Below, in pieces: positions 59,390 to 64,000 of a DNA stretch of 64,000 bases. The stretch spans positions 4,384,050 to 4,448,049 of the forward strand of contig JAJEKV010000030.1 in the NCBI GenBank assembly GCA_021234155.1, written 5' to 3'. Within the stretch, counting starts at the first letter, position 1, and the number at the start of each line of letters is the position of its first letter. The DNA comes from Isoetes taiwanensis. Lineage: Eukaryota > Streptophyta > Lycopodiopsida > Isoetales > Isoetaceae. The notes beneath the pieces are model-generated. The model was not told the DNA's origin. It did not search any database and was given only the letters and a program-made list of their open reading frames with translations. Both the position numbers and the translations under genes were made by a program.

Positions 59390-59995
59390 TTGACTTTGCT
59401 AAGAATTGCTCCTTCTTATAGAGAAAAGGTTGTAGATATGTCCAAAGAAGAGCAGGTAAACCTCACCAGAGAAGAGCAAGTGGTTTTTACTAACCATATA
59501 GCTGAGCAAATGCTAAGACAAGAAGAGCATGATTCTGGTGCCTTCACCTGCACAGCAAAAGTTGGTAATCAGACCCTAAACAAGGTATTATTAGATGGGG
59601 GATCACCTTTGAATGTCATGCCACATCATATTATGAAACTAAGTGGGTTGGAGGTGGACAAAAAAGCCCCTCTGGTCCTGAAATCTTTCTCCAACTCAAG
59701 AATCAATCCTGTAGGCATGGTAAGTGATGTAACAATTGATATTGAAGGAATCAAGGTAGCTGCTAATTTTGTTGTGGTAGCATTTGAGGGAGCTAATGAA
59801 AGGTCAGAAATTTATGACTTATTATTAGAAAGAAGATGGCTATCAACTGTGGATGCAAGGCCAGTTTGGTCAAAAGGAGAGTGCACCATCTCGGATGGTA
59901 GAAGGACTGTTACACTTTTCAACAAACTGGGTGAGTACGAGTCTTACCACTTCATTCAAGAGGAGATGTTAATTCCCAGGCAAATTGGAGAGTAG
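59390..59995 (+). pseudogene. gypsy aspartic protease
   Basis: Retropepsin domain that would process the polyprotein. The active-site segment reads VLLDGGSPLNVMPHHIMKLS, with D-G-G in place of the more common D-S/T-G; this variant occurs in Tat/Athila-type plant elements. The flap and second half (VSDVTIDIEGIKVAANFVVV, then YDLLLERRWLSTVDA) are present. The frame ends at a TAG (59993-59995) and continues in the same frame toward the RNase H, so one base change separates them. Confidence 0.85.
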
Positions 59996-60064
59996 TTTAT
60001 TGAGACTAGAGGAGGAGATGCACCTTATAACCTACAAGTAAATCTTGTAAAAGAAAATCTGCCC

Positions 60065-60991
60065 TTGGAAGTACACAAAGGTATGCTTAAGGAAGTAAGT
60101 GCTTACATGTGGTTTGATGGGGGTGTATTAAAAAGGCTAAGCATTGCTTCATCTGCTGCAATCATAAAAGACAAAGACAACAGGTTGCTAGCCAAAGTAG
60201 GGAGGATCTATCAGAATCTAACTTCAAACATGGCAGAATATAAGGCACTAATTGCAGGTCTTCAAGAAGCTAACCATTTGGGTGTTACTAACCTTGTTAT
60301 CCTTGGAGATTTACAACTCATATGCAGGCAGATTGAAGGGAAATATCAGGCAAAGCATGAAGAAATGGTGAAGCTCAAAGATCAAGCATTGGAGGCACTA
60401 GCAAAGTTCACAACCTGGGAACTGCAGCACATACCTAGAGAGCTTAACTCTGAGGCAGATTCCCTATGCAGAGATGTACTAATGGAGCATCTGCCTGAGG
60501 AAGCTATCAAGGAGGAAGATCTGGAAGATGAGGAGCTTCAGCAACTCTATCCAATCTTAGTAATCAATGCCAGCTCTGAAAAAGAGGTAAAGGAAATCAA
60601 GATAAGAAAAAACAATGAAGATAGAGTCTTATATGTAGGAGACATGTTCAAAGAAGAGGAAAGGGAAGCATTTGTAAGTTTCTTTAAAACTTGGAATGAT
60701 GTTTTTGCTTGGGATTATAAGGAACTGTTAGGAGTTAATAAGAGTGTTTGTGAGTTTAAGATCAAGATAAAAGAAAAATCAAAACCAGTTGTGCAAAAAC
60801 TTAGAAGAGAACTCTTCAAAATGAAAGATGCTGGAGTTATAAAGGAGATAATTAACCCTGACTGGCTGTCTTGCATTCTACCAGTTGAAAAGAAGAACAA
60901 AACCATAAGGATATGCATTGATTACAGGGATTTGAACAAGGCAACAATAAAGGACTGCTATCCTCTACCTTTTCTTGAGGAAGTATTGTAG
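60065..60991 (+). pseudogene. gypsy RNase H domain fused upstream of RT
   Basis: One open frame holds two domains. The first is an archaeal/plant-type RNase H. Counting from 60065, the likely catalytic acids are D18 (WFDGG, 60116-60118), E58 (NMAEYKAL), D82 (ILGDLQLI) and D132 (NSEADSLC), all present, with the expected HIPRELNSEAD context. RNase H would remove RNA from the RNA-DNA hybrid. The second is the N-terminal RT (FFKTWNDVFAWDYKEL, KDAGVIKEIINPDWLSCILP, IRICIDYRDLNKATIKDCYP). A TAG at 60989-60991 interrupts the RT. Continuity of the two domains in one frame argues against a chance rearrangement. Confidence 0.87.
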
Positions 60992-62825
60992 GCAGTTGCA
61001 GGAAAGGAGGTATACTCATTTTTGGATGGTTTCTCAGGTTTTAACCAGATTAGTATCAAGGAAAGATCAAGCCAAGACATCTTTTGTCACACCATGGGGA
61101 ACTTTTGCCATGAAGAGAATGCCCTTTGGGCTTATGAATGCATCTGCCACATTTCAAAGAGCAATGGACACCATTTTCAAGGATATGGATCCTAAGTTTT
61201 TCAGAGCTTATGTGGATGATCTTTGTGTCAATGCCAAGCTAGAAGATCACATGACTTATCTCACACAACTCTGTTCTTTGTGCAGGAAAGGAGGAGTGAG
61301 TTTAAACCCTAAGAAATGCGTCTTCTTTTGCTCAAAGGGGAATCTACTTGGACATGAGATCTCAAATCAGGGGATTCAGGTGGCAGAAAGCAAGATCCAA
61401 GCTCTCAGAAACTTAACACCACCCAAGACTATCAAAAAAGTTAAGAGCTTTTTAGGAATGACAAGCTTCTTAAGGATGTATGTGCCACATTTCTCTCACA
61501 CAGTTCATCCCATTACAAACTTGACGAAGGGAAAGAAGTTCTCAAAAAAGGAAAGCAAGTTCATACCTATAGAGTGGACAGAAGCATGCCAAGCTTCCTT
61601 TGAAGCAATCATTGAGGCCATTTGCAAATCAACCTTGCTTAAGCCACCAAACATGTCTGAGCCCTTCCAAGCCTACCTGAGTGTAACCAAAAAGGCTGTA
61701 GGCCTTGCCTTAATGCAGGGGGATGACATTGTAACTTTCTCCAGCAAAATATGGTCTGATATTGAAATGAGGTATGCTAGGCTTGAGAAGAGTGCAACAG
61801 CTTTGATGTATTTATTTGATAAACAGGGACACCTGATCCAAAGTAGCAAGACTCAAGTGTACATGAAGCAAAATCCACTGCCCCTACTCTTTGCAAAGAA
61901 GCTACAAAAAGCCAAGCTGTGCAGGTGGGCTTGCAGAGTGCAAGATTATGATATAGACATTCATGTAACTCTCAAATCTAAGGATCCTAGTTCTTATCTT
62001 AAATATATTTTGTTTAAGTATGAAGACTTGGAGGATCTAGATGGCACTCACATGGAGGCTACAATTAACCTACTTGAGGAGGAGAACTGGCAACATGCAA
62101 TTAGGGAGTACCTTGAAAAAGGAGAGCTGCCAAAGAATCAGAGCCCGAGCCAAAACAGGAGATTCAAGGACAAGGTCAAGAAATTTAGGCTAATTGGTGA
62201 TGTTTTATGCAGGGTAAACAGAGAAGGTGTCTTACTAAGGTGTGTGGACAAGTTTGAGGTAGAATTGGTGTTAAAGGCTTGCCATGAGGGTGTATGTGGA
62301 GGTCACTTTGCTGCAGACACAACTGCTAAAAAGATACTCAGGTCAGGTTACTATTGGTCTTCAATCTTCAAAGACTGCTTTGAAAACATTAGAAGTTGCC
62401 ACAAATGCCAGATCTTTGGAAAGAGAATCCTCCAGCCTGCTCCACTGACAGCCATAATGTCTCCAGGACCCTTTCAAGTCTGGGGATTGGATTTTATGGG
62501 GCCTATAGATCCTCCTTCTTCTGATCAGCATGAGTTTATACTGGTAGCCACAGATTATTTCACAAAATGGGCAGAAGCAGTGCCATTGAGACAAGCAAAT
62601 GCCCTAACAACAGCCAGATTCCTTCATGAAAATATCTGTGCCAGATTTGGGTTCCCCTTGAAGCTAATATCAGATAGAGGTTCACAATTTGTTTATGAAG
62701 TGATTGAGCAGCTACTCTGCACCCTCAAGATCAAACACACAAAGAGTTCAACATATTATCCCCAAGGAAATGGTCAGGCAGGTCAACAAACAAGGTACTT
62801 AAGTCAATTCTGCAAAAAACAGTAA
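60992..62825 (+). pseudogene. gypsy RT, dead RNase H, integrase
   Basis: RT motifs continue: SFLDGFSGFNQI, a frameshift near 61060, FVTPWGTFAMKRMPFGLMNA, and the catalytic YVDD at 61209-61220. The C-terminal RNase H (about 61650-61890) lacks the catalytic acids: the usual Y-T-D-A-S site reads YLSVT, and the usual T-D-H site reads MKQN. The integrase has an HHCC zinc domain (KACHEGVCGGHFAADTTAKK onward to SCHKC) and two core acids (GLDFMGPI, ISDRGSQF). A one-base loss at 62781-62782 falls where the third catalytic acid should be encoded, and the frame stops at 62823. Confidence 0.87.
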
Positions 62826-63362
62826 GCATATCCAAGAAAGACTGGCATTTGAGATTAACTGATGCATTATGGGCCTACAGAACTAATATAAAGCATGCCA
62901 CCAAGCATACCCCATTTAGTTTGGTTTATGGCATTGAAGCTGTCTTACCTAAAGAATTAGAGTTGCCTTCTTTAAGAATGGCACATATTATTAACCTCAA
63001 AATGGAAGATGCTCTGCAAGACAGGTTTATTAGGTTGATGCAACTTGAGGAGCACAGGTATGATGTTGAAAATGCAGTCTTGCCGAAAAAAGGCTAAGGA
63101 TGTGGCAGCATTCAAAGCTGCTCATAGATTACAAGGTACCATGAAGATAGGAGAACTCGTGCTGAAATGGAACAAGGCCAGAGAGAAAGTTGCAGGGAAG
63201 TTTGAGAATTTGTGGGAAAGACCCTATGAAATCATTGGTGAGGCTGGCAAGGAGTCTTATTAGCTCAAGGATCTCACTGATGGCCCAGGAACTGCCAAAT
63301 CCTTTCAATATCCTTCACTTAAAGAGGTACTGGCAACAGCATGTTGCCTTAAGCCTATTTGA
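62783..63362 (+). pseudogene. gypsy integrase C-terminal part
   Basis: After the shift, another frame continues the integrase core (ALWAYRTNIKHATKHTPFSL, VYGIEAVLPKELELPS) to about 63085. A second shift leads to the C-terminal segment (GELVLKWNKAREKVAGKFEN, LWERPYEIIGE). A TAG (63261-63263) lies within the usual end motif. No chromodomain is seen. Confidence 0.8.
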
Positions 63363-63523
63363 ATAGTCCTGCGTGCAGAAACTAGGTAGTTGTAGGTTAG
63401 ATCAGATTTAACTAGGCCTAGACTTACTTTTTTATGCAAACAACACTTTCCTTACTTCCTAATCATGTTTACTTCTCAGCAAAAGCAGCAAAAGGAGCTC
63501 CAAACATGCTTAAACCAATGCCA

Positions 63524-63551
63524 CGGTTCTATTGCGATAGCAATAGAACCG
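63524..63551. repeat. perfect 12-bp hairpin with 4-base loop
   Basis: CGGTTCTATTGC, loop GATA, then its exact complement. It lies between the end of the gypsy pol and a gene-like CT-rich region. It could be the end of a small transposon or a transcribed hairpin. Confidence 0.75.
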
Positions 63552-64000
63552 ACATTCCTTGGATGGGGACGCCCTACCTTGCATTTCCTATTTATATCGC
63601 CTTCTTCCTCTTTTCTCGTCATCGGCGTTCTCTTGAGTTCCTTTCCATTCTCCTCATTTCTGGCTCCACAAGTCTCTCCTCAACCTCTTCCTACTATCCT
63701 ACTAGCCCCCGTTGTTTCTTTCCCCTACTAAATTTTTGGATCCAGCCTCAGGTTCGTTCCTTCTCCTTCTTGTCATCTCATTGAATTCGTGTTATCTTTG
63801 CCCCTGTTCTATGGATTATCAATCATCCCTCGCCAAGAACCTGCAGCTTCTGCTCCTTTGATTGGTTGGACACTTCGATCTATGAGTAGCAGTGGAGGTC
63901 GTTTGGTCCAACATGGAAATAGTGGAATACCGTTTGATACATTTTGTTTTTGTCTATCACTCCATATGTTCCTTCTAATCACTTAGTCTTGCAGATTTAT
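63552..64000 (+). other. possible promoter and leader of a gene beyond the window
   Basis: A TATA-like TTTATATCGCC near 63589 is followed by a CT-rich stretch (63600-63780), the look of a plant 5' leader. The last bases have an acceptor-like CTTGCAG. No known protein is recognised, so this is a weak suggestion. Confidence 0.2.

Larger units (their letters stand above)
57200..63363 (+). mobile_element. Ty3/gypsy retrotransposon with RNase H before RT
   Basis: A decayed Ty3/gypsy element. Order of domains: gag (58004-59297), protease (59390-59995), complete-looking RNase H (about 60110-60470), RT (about 60600-61560), catalytically dead RNase H (about 61650-61890), integrase (about 62160-63360). 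Tat/Ogre-type plant elements also have two RNase H domains, but there the added one lies between the RT-linked RNase H and integrase. At least three stops in gag, TAGs at 59993 and 60989, and shifts near 61060, 62781 and 63085 make it non-functional. The 5' LTR is uncertain and the 3' LTR was not seen. Confidence 0.85.

Overview
This window is nuclear DNA from a land plant. The only clear host gene is a plant-specific TPR/thioredoxin-like (TTL) gene. It has short introns and sits in AT-rich DNA packed with L1-type LINEs, a second LINE family, a Ty3/gypsy element, a tRNA-derived SINE and a small TTA-flanked MITE. No bacterial operon, rRNA gene, intact tRNA gene or CRISPR array was seen. Long non-coding spacers and nested, decayed retroelements fit a large repeat-rich genome. 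A fern, lycophyte or gymnosperm is possible, but the sequence does not settle the lineage.

Left part (1-13.6 kb): possible minus-strand exons of an unidentified gene lie at the left edge. In or beside them sits an almost complete L1 (960-7800) with a perfect 15-bp target-site duplication (TSD) and a poly-A tail. It has a proline-motif-rich ORF1, an ORF2 (endonuclease, reverse transcriptase, zinc finger) and a possible third ORF. A 5'-truncated copy of a second LINE family (called LINE-B here), a 1.1-kb retroposed sequence with a 14-bp TSD and an old LINE remnant follow.

Middle (13.6-35.9 kb): mostly non-genic DNA with four more LINE-B copies. These share a structured 3' end that runs into short tandem repeats related to ATTC. 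A 350-bp Harbinger/Tourist-like MITE lies at 22.6-23.0 kb. The TTL gene (28697-32463) has six exons, one GC-AG intron, two TPR blocks and a redox-inactive thioredoxin-like domain.

35.9-53.4 kb: a 5.6-kb segment is bounded by inverted 30-bp arms, each containing a hairpin palindrome. It contains a 1.7-kb almost pure pyrimidine tract. Its right end is hit by a young 5'-truncated L1 (41602-44296, minus). Then come an older L1 with an internal deletion of the RT core, a palindromic TATATCGA-type array, a sixth LINE-B copy, a SINE with a (GA)n tail and a short truncated L1.

Right part (53.4-64 kb): a decayed Ty3/gypsy element has gag with three zinc knuckles, then protease, an intact-looking RNase H domain placed before the RT, the RT, a second catalytically dead RNase H, and integrase. 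A 426-bp tandem duplication lies upstream of it. The far right edge may be the start of another gene.

The most notable features are the gypsy domain order and the LINE-B microsatellite tails. Next are the repeated RPISP/FFTP motifs and possible extra ORF of the full-length L1, and the hairpin-ended 5.6-kb element.
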